This document shows, one piece after another, positions 24,660 through 33,102 of a stretch of 64,000 bases of DNA. This DNA is from UBA11524 sp965646445 (GTDB taxonomy: Bacteria; Bacillota; Clostridia; Christensenellales; Aristaeellaceae): the NCBI GenBank assembly GCA_965646445.1, contig CBFFZW010000001.1, forward strand, positions 1-64,000. Direction: 5' to 3'. Positions within the stretch are counted from its first letter, which is position 1; each line of letters opens with the position of its first letter. The notes beneath the pieces are model-generated. The model was given only the letters and a program-made list of their open reading frames with translations. It did no database searches and was not told the DNA's origin. The position numbers were made by a program, and so were the translations under genes.

Positions 24660-25558
24660 GAGGCTTTGATGGGGCTTCCGACGCGGTCGTAAAGGGCGGC
24701 AATCTGCCCGCCGCCCCGGGGAGAGAGCACGGCATAGGCGTGAAAGCAGCGCCGGGAAAGCAGCGTGGCCATGACGGGCCGGGAGGCCAGTTCCGTCAGG
24801 CCCGCGCCGTGAACGCTGGCCATCACCGCCGCGCCGCAGGCCATGGCGTCCATCACGGCGGCCACGTCCCCGGCATGGGCCAGCTCGTCCGTGACGATGA
24901 CCTGCGGGGCCATGGAGCGCATCAGCCAGGGCACGGCGTGCTCCTTGGGGCAGCCGTCCAGCACATCGGCGGAGGCGCCCACATCCAACTGAGGTGCGCC
25001 GTCCACACAGGCAGCCAGCTCGCCGCGCTCGTCAATGACCGCGGTTTGCAGCGCTTTTCCGCCGGAAGCCAGCTGACGGGCAAGGTCGCGCAGGAGGGTG
25101 GTCTTCCCGGTGCCGGGCAGGCCGATGACCAGCAGGCTCCGGGCCGCGCCGCCCTGACGGCACAGGGGGAGCAGGCGATCCGCCGCGCCGGGCCACTGGC
25201 AGGCGATGCGGATGCACAGCGCGCCCACGTCCGTGAGCGTAAGGGCCCCGGCGCGCTCCTGCACATGACCGCACAGGCCCATGCGATGGCCGCCGCGCAG
25301 GGTGACGAAGCCCTGGCTGGTCTCGCGATCCCTGGCGTACAGGCTGTGCTCGGAAAGCGCCTCCGCCAGCTGCTCCACCTGGCTCTGACTCGGCGTCCAG
25401 GGCAGGGTCAGAGTTTGGTCGGCCGCGCACAGCATGGCGGGCCGGTTGGCTCGCACACGGATTTCCCGAAGCTGGCCCGGAGCCATGAATTCGATTTCTC
25501 GCCGTACCTCGCCGGGAAAGCAGGGGCCAAGAAAGGCTCTGGTTTCATCCCAATCCAT
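24656..25558 (-). CDS. spoIIIAA: Stage III sporulation protein AA (ATPase)
   Basis: A 300-aa secretion-type AAA ATPase of the mother cell, thought to energise the SpoIIIA channel. The P-loop is GLPGTGKTTLLRD near residues 143-155, the Walker B region follows (TAVIDERGEL), and APQVIVTDELAH and AVMASVHGAGL are further family motifs. It starts 12 bases after the L,D-transpeptidase gene ends, so the cluster probably shares that gene's transcript. I could not define a sigma-E promoter with confidence. Confidence 0.96.
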   Translation of the reverse strand: MDWDETRAFLGPCFPGEVRREIEFMAPGQLREIRVRANRPAMLCAADQTLTLPWTPSQSQVEQLAEALSEHSLYARDRETSQGFVTLRGGHRMGLCGHVQERAGALTLTDVGALCIRIACQWPGAADRLLPLCRQGGAARSLLVIGLPGTGKTTLLRDLARQLASGGKALQTAVIDERGELAACVDGAPQLDVGASADVLDGCPKEHAVPWLMRSMAPQVIVTDELAHAGDVAAVMDAMACGAAVMASVHGAGLTELASRPVMATLLSRRCFHAYAVLSPRGGGQIAALYDRVGSPIKAS

Positions 25559-25570
25559 GAGGATCGCCTC

Positions 25571-26233
25571 CTATTCAAACAGCGTCAGGCCAATGGCCTG
25601 GTAGAAGCTCCAGTCCACGCCGTCCTTGGCGGGCAGGTTCAGGGCCTTGCGCGCCCGGGCGACGGCCTGCTCGGTGGCCTGGCCGTACACGCCGTCCGGC
25701 CAGCCGTAGTAGTAGCCCAGGGCCCGGAGCTTGCGCTGCACGGCGGTGACGGCGCTGGAGCGGTCGCCGCTTTTGAGGGGGCGCAGGGTGTTGCCCAGTT
25801 CGCCATAGCTGCCGCATTCGATGACGACGCGGGTGCCGTTGGGCACCATGGCGTAAAGCTCCTCCGCCTGCTCGGTGCGCATTCGGATGCAGCCGTGGCT
25901 GGCGTTGCTGCCGATGCTTTGCGGCTTGTTGGTACCATGGATGCCGTACTGCCCGAAGGGGACGTTGAGCCCCAAAAAGCAGGTGCCGAAGCCGCCCATC
26001 TGGCCGGAAAAGCGGCTGTTGATGGTGTACACGCCGATGGGGGTTGGGGTCTCCCAAGCGCCGGTTGCGACGGTATAGCGCTTAACCAGCGCCTCGCCCT
26101 GCCACAGGGTCAGGGTCTTGGATTCCACATCGACATGGATGATGTAGGGCTCCTCCGCATCGCCGGAGGAGGTAATCGCGAACAGCGCGGCCAGGATGAA
26201 CATCCAAAGCGCCAGGAGCAGTTGTTTGCGCAT
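25571..26233 (-). CDS. Exported L,D-transpeptidase with C-terminal peptidoglycan-binding domain
   Basis: A 220-aa protein. A signal peptide (about 1-22) leads to a YkuD catalytic domain with GIHGTNKP and the active-site Cys in SHGCIRM. A peptidoglycan-binding-1 domain follows (VTAVQRKLRALGYYYGWPDG). Such enzymes make 3-3 cross-links in peptidoglycan. GGAGG precedes the ATG at 26233; a longer frame runs upstream into the repeat and is rejected. Its position directly ahead of spoIIIAA on the same strand suggests co-expression in the mother cell. Confidence 0.9.
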   Translation of the reverse strand: MRKQLLLALWMFILAALFAITSSGDAEEPYIIHVDVESKTLTLWQGEALVKRYTVATGAWETPTPIGVYTINSRFSGQMGGFGTCFLGLNVPFGQYGIHGTNKPQSIGSNASHGCIRMRTEQAEELYAMVPNGTRVVIECGSYGELGNTLRPLKSGDRSSAVTAVQRKLRALGYYYGWPDGVYGQATEQAVARARKALNLPAKDGVDWSFYQAIGLTLFE

Positions 26234-26302
26234 CCGCCCGCCTCCTTTCGTGAAAAAACATATGCGCGGAGGGGCAGGGGAATGCGCGAAACGGGAAAAT
26301 AT

Positions 26303-26335
26303 AAAAAACCGTCCTTGTGTGGGGGCAAGGACGGC
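26303..26335 (-). terminator. Minus-strand terminator upstream of the L,D-transpeptidase gene
   Basis: A CCGTCCTTG/CAAGGACGG stem (arms 26334-26326 and 26317-26309) is followed on the minus strand by six Ts. It would stop transcripts coming from the 27178-28725 gene before they enter the sporulation cluster. Confidence 0.88.
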
Positions 26336-27003
26336 CCTGCAGGAGCCGAAGGTTGCCAAAGGCGATGGAAAGGCCCTCAAAGTCAGGCCCCGAAGGTTTT
26401 CAAAGGGCATTGAAAGCCCCAAAAGTCGGGCCCCGAAGGTTTCCAAAGGGCGATCGGAAAGCCCTTTGGCCGCCCCGCAGGGCGGAAGCCTCTGATGAAC
26501 GAAAAAGTTTTTTGCCAAGGGACTTTCCCTTTGCAATTTTTTTGTTGATATAGGCCGTACTTTCTCCTCGGAGAAAGTACCAAAGAGGATTGGGGGCCGC
26601 CAAAGTTAACCTGCATGAGTGGCGGCCCCCAATCCCCCCGTGGCATAGCACGTCGAGCGTAGACATTATCAGTCACCAGCTAAAACCGCCTCGCAGGGGC
26701 GGTCGTCCACCTCCATTGGAGCAAGCAAGTGTCCAGCAGGCGGCGGAGTTTTCGTCTGCATAGCATGGCATATCGGTTGCACATGGGACTGGAACCCGCG
26801 GTTCCTATAAAGACCTGGCATAGCCACCGGGGCCCCCGCAGGGTGGCCCGCCTTGCAGATTCCCAATTCCCTATAGCTGCAGGCCCCGAAGGTTTCCAAA
26901 GGGCGACCGGAAAGCCCTTTGGTCGCGCCGCAGCGCGAAACCCCTGCCTGAGTGTAAAAGAGCCATGCAAGGATATTTTTTTCCTTGCATGGCTTTGCTG
27001 CAT
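26336..27003 (+). repeat. Large GC-rich non-coding repeat, copy 2
   Basis: This is the inverted counterpart of 100-841. In order it holds three tandem units of about 43 bases built on GCCCCGAAGGTTTYCAAAGGGC (26340-26475). An AT-flanked hairpin follows (near 26508-26537), then a 10-bp stem TACTTTCTCC/GGAGAAAGTA (26558-26579) and a 15-bp stem (26587-26635). The 71-base conserved block is at 26675-26745, a GGGGCCCCCGCAGGG block at 26829-26862, another unit at 26884-26926, and a 13-bp hairpin at about 26963-26996. The two large stems keep pairing despite sequence changes relative to copy 1. Bases 27004-27177 add only small GC hairpins (for example 27158-27180, which overlaps the stop of the next gene). 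Confidence 0.8.
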
Positions 27004-27177
27004 GGTTGCACATGGGACTGGCACCGTTGGAGGTACTGCATGGGGGTTCCAGGGGGCCATGCCCCCTGTGTATCCTCCACGCGCACGGTCAATGGCCGCA
27101 GGCAGGCAACCACGACGCGGAATGGGTGTCCAGAGGGGTGAACCCCCTTTGGCGGGGACCAGGGGCGGAGCCCCTGG

Positions 27178-28725
27178 TCAGTCCCAGAAGAGAAGACGGA
27201 AGCTGGGGTAGCTGCGGGAGGACTCCTCGGTGGTGACTTCATAAGCGCCGGTGCAGACGCCATACATGCGCTGCTGGCTGTCCACGGAGAAGTTGGGCTC
27301 CTGGTCGGTGGTCACGACCACGGTGTTCTTGTAAACGCCGGCCTTGGTGCGGGTCATGGCCATGAAGATGATCCACTCGTCGCCGGACTGGCGGATCTCC
27401 TGGACGTAGAGGTTATACACCATGGTGCGGCCGGTGTAGCCTTCCAGCTTCTTGGTCAGGGTGGAATAGGCGGGCTTAACGGCCTCCGACCTCGCGCGGG
27501 AACGAATATCCGCCTCGGTCAGGGTGCGTCCCGCCGTCAGGGTGAAGCGGCGGGTGCTCATGCCCTTCTTGGAGAACACCAGGGTGATGTCGTATTCGCC
27601 CTCGGCGGAGGTATCCAGCTTGAAGGAGAAAGCGCCTGTTCCGTTGGTCTTGATCTGCTTGAGGGTTTCGGGCGTTTCAGGGCCGGAAACGATGCACTGC
27701 ACGGTCACGCCCTTGATGGTCGTGCCGGAAATCACGGTCTGGTCGCTTTTCAGGGTGTTGACGGCGCCATCGGCCAGGTTCAGCCCGGCGCTGTCGTCCA
27801 GGTTCACGGGCAGCAGGGTCTTCTGATAGGTGGTGGTGTCGAAGACCAGCTCCTCGGTGACGACGTTTCCGTTTTCGGCCGTCATCGTCATCAGCCATAC
27901 GCCTTCCTCCGGGAGGGTCACGTCCATGGAGAAATTACCTTTCTTGGAGGCGGTGGCTTCATAAAGGATGGGATCGGGGGAGGACATGCGCATGACGACG
28001 CCGATGAGATGCGCGCCGGGGTCGCAGGTACCCTTGACGGTGAACTTGCCGGTGTTGGTCTCCACCGGCGGACGGCTAGTGATGACCACCTTCGCGGCGG
28101 CGTCGGCAGGCTTGTCCAGCAGCTCGGTGAAGCGCCAGGTGTCGATGATCTTGTTCAGCGCGGTATCGTCCGCCTTTTTGCTGCTGCGGCCATGCGCCTG
28201 GTAATCCAGGGTGATGGTGTAGCCGTTGCGGATGGTACGGCGGGCATAGCCGCTGATGGTGGCGGCGGCGGTATCCCGCTTGTAGCGCAGCATCAGGAAT
28301 CGGCCGTACTGCGTGGTCTTCTTCCACTCGGCGGAGGAATAGCGCCAGCCGTCCCCGCGGGTATTTTTCAGGTGCGCGCTGCGATAAGCGGAACGGGTGG
28401 CCGCGGTCTGGGCGTCAATATTGAAATACTGCTGGGCCTCCTCGTCCTGCACGGCGGTGATTTCCAGGCAGGCGTCTCCCTCAGGCTTCCAGGCCTGAAG
28501 CAGCACGCCCCGCGCGGCCCAGTCCGCCAGGAGCGTCTCCTTGTCGGCGCCGTGGTTGGCCAGCCATTCCGGGTGCAGATCCAGGTTGTCCGGCGTCAGG
28601 ATAATGTAGGAGTCGTCGATGTCCACCGTGGCGTGGATGGTCGGCAGCGTGATGGTCTCGCCGCTGGCAAAGGCGCACAACGCAATGCCCAGCGCGAGGG
28701 TGAGCAGGAACAGCCATTTCCGCAT
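27178..28725 (-). CDS. Secreted protein with Ig-like repeats, function unknown
   Basis: A 515-aa exported protein with a signal peptide (about 1-23, ending in FASGE). The first 190 residues form an alpha/beta domain. Two or three beta-sandwich domains follow (around PPVETNTGKFTVKGTCDPG and VISGTTIKGVTVQCIVSG), as in bacterial Ig-like or carboxypeptidase-regulatory-like folds. The C-terminus is a mixed domain. No catalytic motif or anchor is visible, so it is probably an extracellular binding or structural protein. The start at 28725 is the first Met before the signal peptide; its ribosome site is weak. Confidence 0.7.
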   Translation of the reverse strand: MRKWLFLLTLALGIALCAFASGETITLPTIHATVDIDDSYIILTPDNLDLHPEWLANHGADKETLLADWAARGVLLQAWKPEGDACLEITAVQDEEAQQYFNIDAQTAATRSAYRSAHLKNTRGDGWRYSSAEWKKTTQYGRFLMLRYKRDTAAATISGYARRTIRNGYTITLDYQAHGRSSKKADDTALNKIIDTWRFTELLDKPADAAAKVVITSRPPVETNTGKFTVKGTCDPGAHLIGVVMRMSSPDPILYEATASKKGNFSMDVTLPEEGVWLMTMTAENGNVVTEELVFDTTTYQKTLLPVNLDDSAGLNLADGAVNTLKSDQTVISGTTIKGVTVQCIVSGPETPETLKQIKTNGTGAFSFKLDTSAEGEYDITLVFSKKGMSTRRFTLTAGRTLTEADIRSRARSEAVKPAYSTLTKKLEGYTGRTMVYNLYVQEIRQSGDEWIIFMAMTRTKAGVYKNTVVVTTDQEPNFSVDSQQRMYGVCTGAYEVTTEESSRSYPSFRLLFWD

Positions 28726-28830
28726 GGAGGGTTCACCAGCCTTTTCGTGTGGTCGTCCGGGTATAAAAGCCCATTCCATTATAGCATAGAAAAAACGGCC
28801 ACGCAAGAAAGTGTTACAACTTGTCGGCGT

Positions 28831-29349
28831 TCATTCCGTCAGCATGGCCCGCACGGTGTCGTTCATGCGGCGAAGGCACTGCTCCATGGTGATGGCGCCG
28901 GAAAGCGCGCGGTGGACAGTCTCCGTCAGGGTGGGGAAGACGGCGTTGTGGGAACCGCGGGCGGAGACGGTGAGCGGGGAAACATCCATCTGGACGGCGG
29001 GGAGCGCCAGCTCCCGATAGCGCTCAAGGGTGGGCGCGTAAATCGGCCAGCTGGCGGGATCGACCCGCAGGCGTTCGTTTTCTTCCCGGTATTTGCTGAT
29101 GAGGCTCTGATACTGCGCCTGCTCCGCCGCTTCGGCGCCCTTCAGCCGGGCGGTGAGCTCGTCAATATTCCGTTCGTTGGCCGCGATGGTTTCGGCGGCG
29201 AGCTGGCCGAAGAGCGGCTGAGCGTCCGCGAACAGCAGCCCGCTCCACTGCGTATGGCGGTGCTCCGCCTGGTAAGCGAGGTAGGCCAGGGCCTGGGCGG
29301 GGTGTAATTGCTGGATTTGAAGAAAGTTAATAATATCAACGATTGGCAT
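28831..29349 (-). pseudogene. C-terminal remnant of a binding-protein-like gene
   Basis: The reading frame of 172 aa lacks any signal peptide or ribosome site. Its GC-rich part, from about 29318 down, resembles the last 150 residues of the secreted protein encoded at 48930-51008. Shared features are a HWDDKT/HRHTQW-like stretch, a long Glu/Ala-rich helical region, TPEQAAWYR against DPASWPIYA, and a final GAITMEQCLRRMNDTVRAML against GMSGERVLAELQRMARMVAL. The upstream 130 bases are AT-rich and unrelated. I read it as the 3' end of a paralogue whose front was lost. Confidence 0.6.
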
Positions 29350-29412
29350 GCGTTCAGTAAGAAGTTTTTCAAGAGATTAAGTGTTGTCAACATCTTTTGG
29401 AAAATCAGCAAG

Positions 29413-29449
29413 AAAAAGACATGCCCATGGTTTGGGCATGTCTTTTTTC
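29413..29449. terminator. Bidirectional terminator after spoVM
   Basis: AGACATGCCCA/TGGGCATGTCT forms an 11-bp stem with A5 on the left and T6 on the right, so it can act on both strands. It lies just downstream of spoVM on the minus strand. Confidence 0.9.
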
Positions 29450-29464
29450 TTCCGTCAGAACCAT

Positions 29465-29551
29465 TCACGCATTCTTCTTTTTCCCGGCAATCAGCTTCAG
29501 CAGACCGCCCAGCATCTTGGGCGCCTTCACGCATACCATACGGATACTCAT
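29465..29551 (-). CDS. spoVM: Stage V sporulation protein M
   Basis: A 28-aa peptide, MSIRMVCVKAPKMLGGLL followed by KLIAGKKKNA. It matches SpoVM in size, in the (V/L)K-x-P-(K/R)-x-(L/I)-GG turn and in the basic C-terminus. In Bacillus, SpoVM is an amphipathic helix that recognises the curved outer forespore membrane and anchors the coat ATPase SpoIVA. A strong AGGAGGTGA site precedes the ATG. It lies 11 bases after a small membrane-protein gene and is followed by a terminator. Confidence 0.88.
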   Translation of the reverse strand: MSIRMVCVKAPKMLGGLLKLIAGKKKNA

Positions 29552-29562
29552 GCCCTCACCTC

Positions 29563-29766
29563 CTATTTGATGGCCAGCCGGATCAGCGCGTAGCCCGCGG
29601 CAATCAGCGCGATGCCTGCCAGGACAGCCCAGGCCCAGCCGGGTATACACAGGAACATCAGCAGGAGTCCGAGACCCAGCAGCACCACGCCAATGATGAG
29701 CAGGGTAGGCTGGGTGGGATTGCACCGCCGGGAGTTGTCGGGAATTTGGTGGTAATCATAGCGCAT
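29563..29766 (-). CDS. Small two-helix membrane protein upstream of spoVM
   Basis: A 67-aa protein with a polar head (MRYDYHQIPDNSRRCNPTQP) and two transmembrane helices (about 22-42 and 47-64) joined by a PGW turn. I do not recognise a family. The ATG at 29766 follows CGAGGG; in-frame starts at 29772 and 29784 are alternatives. The 11-base gap to spoVM indicates one transcript, so a sporulation role is possible, but this is inference. Confidence 0.65.
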   Translation of the reverse strand: MRYDYHQIPDNSRRCNPTQPTLLIIGVVLLGLGLLLMFLCIPGWAWAVLAGIALIAAGYALIRLAIK

Positions 29767-29869
29767 GGTCATCCCTCGTTTCATTCACAGCGTATGCGGC
29801 ACGGGGCTGGAGGTGACCAGGGCGGCAAAAATTTTCTCGGGATGTCTGGAGGCGTAGGGGCCGTCAAAA

Positions 29870-30265
29870 TTAGTGGTTAAAGAGTTCGGTCAAAGCATCC
29901 TGAAGCACCTGGGAACAATTCACGCCACGGCGTTCAGCCAGGGTGGCCATCCAGGCAGGAAGGGAGACGTTTTTACGCACGGCGCGGGTATCGGTCATAC
30001 GGCGATGCAGGTCGGTATCCACTTCAATCAGCGTCTGGATCGCGCCGGGTTCAAGCTGGATGGCTTCCGGGCTGCTGGGTTTGGGGATCGGATCGCCGCA
30101 GTCCTCCGCGACGCAGAGCCATTCATGGGCCGCATCCGACGCCATGCGGACGGCATCGGCCAGGTCGCTGCCGCTGGTGATGCAGCCGGGCAGATCGGGA
30201 ACACGGGTATGATAGCCATGGCCGTTCTCCTTGCGGTGCAGCACGGCGGGATAAATTGCTTTCAT
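29870..30265 (-). CDS. HicB-family antitoxin-like protein (orphan)
   Basis: A 131-aa protein. The N-terminal half is a HicB domain (YHTRVPDLPGCITSGSDLADAVRMASDAAHEW), a partial RNase-H-like fold. The C-terminal half looks like a ribbon-helix-helix DNA-binding segment (KNVSLPAWMATLAERRGVNCSQVLQDAL). HicB normally neutralises the HicA mRNA interferase encoded beside it; no HicA-like frame of 60-80 aa is present on either side. AAAGGAG precedes the start. It may be a solitary regulator left over from a toxin-antitoxin pair. Confidence 0.85.
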   Translation of the reverse strand: MKAIYPAVLHRKENGHGYHTRVPDLPGCITSGSDLADAVRMASDAAHEWLCVAEDCGDPIPKPSSPEAIQLEPGAIQTLIEVDTDLHRRMTDTRAVRKNVSLPAWMATLAERRGVNCSQVLQDALTELFNH

Positions 30266-30289
30266 ATGATGGTCATCTCCTTTTTGCTA

Positions 30290-30680
30290 TGGTTCTATAA
30301 GGGAGGCCAACAGGCCGACTAACGACAGCAAACCGCAGGTTTGCCGAGTGAGCCGCCTCCGCAGTGCGGAGTTGCCCCAACGGGGCAAAGGCTCCGAAGC
30401 GTAGCGAAGGTGACAGCCAGCACAGGCATAAGCCTGGGCTGGGCGACATCAGGTCGTCCTCGTCTATGTCGTGCCGCTTCAGCGGGATGCTACATCAAGA
30501 GAGGGCGCATAACACTTGCGTTATACACCCGAAACCCCGCACAGGCACAAGCCTGGGATGGGCGACAACATGACGAGGGAGGGCAAGGGTCACGATGGAA
30601 TGTCGCGGCCCCTATTTTGTTGTCCAGTTCAGAAGGGAAAGGCAAATAAGCCCAGGCAAGGCAGGGCAAAGAGCAGCAAA
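30290..30680. other. GC-rich non-coding island with short hairpins and a direct repeat
   Basis: No supported gene occurs in this stretch. Small hairpins follow one another: AAACC/GGTTT, CTCCGCA/TGCGGAG, TTGCCCC/GGGGCAA, and a CCAGC-CAGGC/GCCTG-GCTGG stem. A 31-base segment (GCACAGGCATAAGCCTGGG onward, 30420-30450) recurs with few changes at 30539-30570, a spacing of about 119 bases. The style resembles the other GC-rich non-coding islands of this window, but I found no long match to them. Confidence 0.5.
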
Positions 30681-30685
30681 GGACG

Positions 30686-31024
30686 TCAGGCGGTGGTTGA
30701 ATCCCGTTCCCGCAGGCAAACCGTCACCAGCATGTCCAGGAAATGCGTCACGGTTGGAGGCTGGGTCAGCTGGTACCCAGCCAGGCGGGACAGGTAAGCA
30801 GGATTGTTGCGCCAGGCGTAGTCGATCACCGTGCGGATATTGCGCTCCACGCAGTGATAGTCACAGCCCACCTGCTTGGCAATCGGCTTGTATAACCTTT
30901 CCTGCACGCATTGCAGCCGATTTTCATCTTCGATGCCAAGCTCCACCGCAAGGATGGTCATTCTGTATCCCTTCAGGCGGTTGCCGACGCCCAGCTTCCA
31001 AAGATGCTTTTGTATATTGTTCAT
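30686..31024 (-). CDS. Spo0A C-terminal-domain-only protein
   Basis: A 112-aa protein consisting only of a Spo0A effector-like domain. LGVGNRLKGYRM aligns with IGIPAHIKGYQF of Spo0A, LYKPIAKQVGCDYHCVERNIR with LYPGIGRRFNTTASKVERAIR, and TVIDYAWRNN with HAIEVAWSRG. It has no receiver domain, so phosphorylation cannot control it directly. A GGAGGTGGAACGAT site precedes the ATG. Flanking DNA is AT-rich and non-coding, which suggests acquisition. It could compete for 0A boxes or regulate a different set of genes; both are inference. Confidence 0.8.
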   Translation of the reverse strand: MNNIQKHLWKLGVGNRLKGYRMTILAVELGIEDENRLQCVQERLYKPIAKQVGCDYHCVERNIRTVIDYAWRNNPAYLSRLAGYQLTQPPTVTHFLDMLVTVCLRERDSTTA

Positions 31025-31493
31025 ATCGTTCCACCTCCGAATATTCTTTCAGAGATAGAATACACACAAAAAGAGTTGATTCGATTGAAAATAACGAAAG
31101 CAGAGACAATTCGACTTATTTTGACAATCTAAACATGGTGCAGTCAAATGTAGAGACAGCATGATAAACATTTTACATTGCTGCTTCTGTTCATAGGCTA
31201 AACCCTGGATACGGAAGCTGAATCATAACGACCGAATAGCAGGAAGCCTCAGCATCATGCTGTGGCTTCTTGTTTTATCTTTCTGCCTACCGTTTTGCCT
31301 GCCACAGACCGCTGGAACCCATGATTTTTGCAGGAAAATAGCGCTGCTTATCAGCGGGCAGAATGGCATGAAAGCCTTGATATTGCTTGCTTTGCTGCCG
31401 TTGAGAAGAACTCTTTGTGATAGATTCAAATGCGTACCTTGCATATTCCTCATTCACCGTGGGCAAAGTAAGCCTGATGACAGACGGGGAGGG
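31025..31493. other. AT-rich intergenic island
   Basis: About 470 bases of clearly lower GC content lie between divergent genes. Open frames exist on both strands (for example minus-strand 31287-31517), but none has a ribosome site or a family I recognise. It may hold promoters for both flanking genes and remnants of transferred DNA. Confidence 0.4.
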
Positions 31494-32525
31494 ATGCGTG
31501 TGAGCGGAGCGGGGCAAATCAGGGGCTGGCAGCCCCCCAGACGGAGGCCGAGGCGGATATGGTACCTGACGGCGCTTTTGCCTTTGGCGGCGGCCTTGCT
31601 GCTCCTGCCGATGAAGCCGGGGCGGGACGCCCTGGTGCAGTCGGAAAGCCTGCCGGTGCTGGCGGAAGGGGAAACCTTCGCCCTGCCGTCATCGGTCATG
31701 CTGGGGCTGCCGGAGGGCCCTGTCCAGCGGCTGACGGTGACCAACGAACGGCTGGTCAATGGCAGGATGCTCCTGATTGACGCCGAGCATCCGCTGCCCG
31801 AGGGCGCCGCGCCGGGGAATACCTTTGGCGTGCTGTCCTATGCCCGGGGCAGGATCGCCTGCCGGGATCCCCAGGCCGTGCTGGGGGAGGAGACGCTGAT
31901 TCGCCTGGAATATCTGTGCGTGGACGCCCGCAACAGCGGCATGGATCGCCTGACCGTCTTCGCGGGGACCCGCAGCCAGGAGCAGCAGCGGATTCTGCTC
32001 ACCGACACCGTGGCGGACTTCGCCCGGGACGTGCCCATTGAGGAGGCCGTCATCCTGGCCAAGGAGAAGGTGGACGCGCCGGGGTGCTCGGAGCATCAGC
32101 TGCCGTGGACGGTGGACATCCGCCTTTGCCGAACCTGGAACGATATGCCGGCCAGGGAAGCGCTGGGGGATTCGCCCCAGGGCGCGTGGCTGCTGGATAA
32201 CGCCTGGCGCTACGGCTTTGTGCAGCGCTGGCCGGAGGCTGATCCGGCGGCGGACGAGCATCGCCCCTATCACTTTCGCTATGTGGGGCTGTCCCACGCG
32301 CGGATGATGCAGGCGCTGGCCCTGGACTTTGAGGCATATTTGGATTTCCTGCGCCAGGAAGGTGCGGTGACGCTGCTGGATGACGAAGGCGCCCCCCTGG
32401 TCACGGTTGTGTGCGTGAGGGCAGGGGAGCGCCATACGGTCTTTGAGGTGCCGGAGGGAACCAAGCTGGAGGACGCCAGCCTGGATAATACCGGCTGGGC
32501 GCTGCTGAGCCTTACCTATCGGTAA
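31494..32525 (+). CDS. Membrane-anchored M15-family D-Ala-D-Ala carboxypeptidase-like protein
   Basis: A 343-aa protein. A short arginine-rich cytoplasmic head is followed by one transmembrane helix (about 23-40, LTALLPLAAALLLLPM), a linker domain and a VanY/M15B-like domain. SEHQLPWTVDIRL carries the first zinc ligands (His, Asp), SPQGAWLLDNAWRYGFVQRWP is typical, and HRPYHFRYVG holds the second His. These enzymes trim the terminal D-Ala of peptidoglycan stem peptides. Start is uncertain: ATG at 31494 adjoins GGGGAGGG, and GTG at 31500 has better spacing. It converges on lepB with a 14-base overlap. Confidence 0.85.
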   Translation: MRVSGAGQIRGWQPPRRRPRRIWYLTALLPLAAALLLLPMKPGRDALVQSESLPVLAEGETFALPSSVMLGLPEGPVQRLTVTNERLVNGRMLLIDAEHPLPEGAAPGNTFGVLSYARGRIACRDPQAVLGEETLIRLEYLCVDARNSGMDRLTVFAGTRSQEQQRILLTDTVADFARDVPIEEAVILAKEKVDAPGCSEHQLPWTVDIRLCRTWNDMPAREALGDSPQGAWLLDNAWRYGFVQRWPEADPAADEHRPYHFRYVGLSHARMMQALALDFEAYLDFLRQEGAVTLLDDEGAPLVTVVCVRAGERHTVFEVPEGTKLEDASLDNTGWALLSLTYR

Positions 32526-33102
32526 CGGCCCGACGATGGCCGAAGGGAAAGATGACCTGCGCGACCCGGCCCACCACCATGGAACGGCTGATGGGGCCGA
32601 TGCGGCGGCTGTCGTTGGAGTTGTCCCGGTTGTCGCCCATGACAAAGTATTCGTCGTCGCCCAGGGTGACGGGCGGGGCGTTGCGGATGAAACGGGTGTG
32701 GTCGGCGTCCAGGTAGCCCTCGTCGAGGGGCTCGCCGTCGATGAGCACCGTGCCTTCGACGATTTCCAGGGTTTCGCCGGGCAGGCCGACAATCCGTTTC
32801 ACAAAATATTGGCGGATCAGCTTCCAGGGATCCGCGTAGCGGTCGGGATAATGGCAGATAATCACGTCGCCCCGCTGCGGTTCACCCAAGGCATAGGACA
32901 GGTGATCCACCAGCAGCCATTCGCCGTTTTGCAGCGTTGGAAGCATGCTGTTGCCCTTGACATGGACGGGCTCCGCCAGAAAACGGCGAACCAGCAGCAG
33001 CGCCGCCGCCATCAGCAGAAAGAGGACAAGATCCTGCATCAGCCGCCAGCCTTTCTTGTGTGTCTTTGCGCCGGAAGTACCGGGCCGAGGGTTCGGCGTC
33101 AT
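32512..33102 (-). CDS. lepB: Signal peptidase I
   Basis: A 196-aa membrane-bound serine protease that removes signal peptides. A cytoplasmic head is followed by one transmembrane helix (about 22-40). The catalytic Ser52 is in GNSMLPTL and Lys102 in YFVKRIVGLPGE; GDNRDNSNDSR is the conserved box E. The start overlaps the DUF951 stop as ATGA; an in-frame ATG at 33039 lies just before the helix and is an alternative. It would process the many exported proteins of this window. Confidence 0.95.
   Translation of the reverse strand: MTPNPRPGTSGAKTHKKGWRLMQDLVLFLLMAAALLLVRRFLAEPVHVKGNSMLPTLQNGEWLLVDHLSYALGEPQRGDVIICHYPDRYADPWKLIRQYFVKRIVGLPGETLEIVEGTVLIDGEPLDEGYLDADHTRFIRNAPPVTLGDDEYFVMGDNRDNSNDSRRIGPISRSMVVGRVAQVIFPFGHRRAVTDR

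Noticed and set aside
29870..30680. Complete HicAB toxin-antitoxin pair
   Set aside because: Only the HicB-like half is present; neither strand offers a 60-80 aa HicA with its conserved His region.
31287..31517. Possible transposase remnant in the AT-rich island
   Set aside because: The frame has no motif I can assign, no start signal and no flanking inverted repeats.
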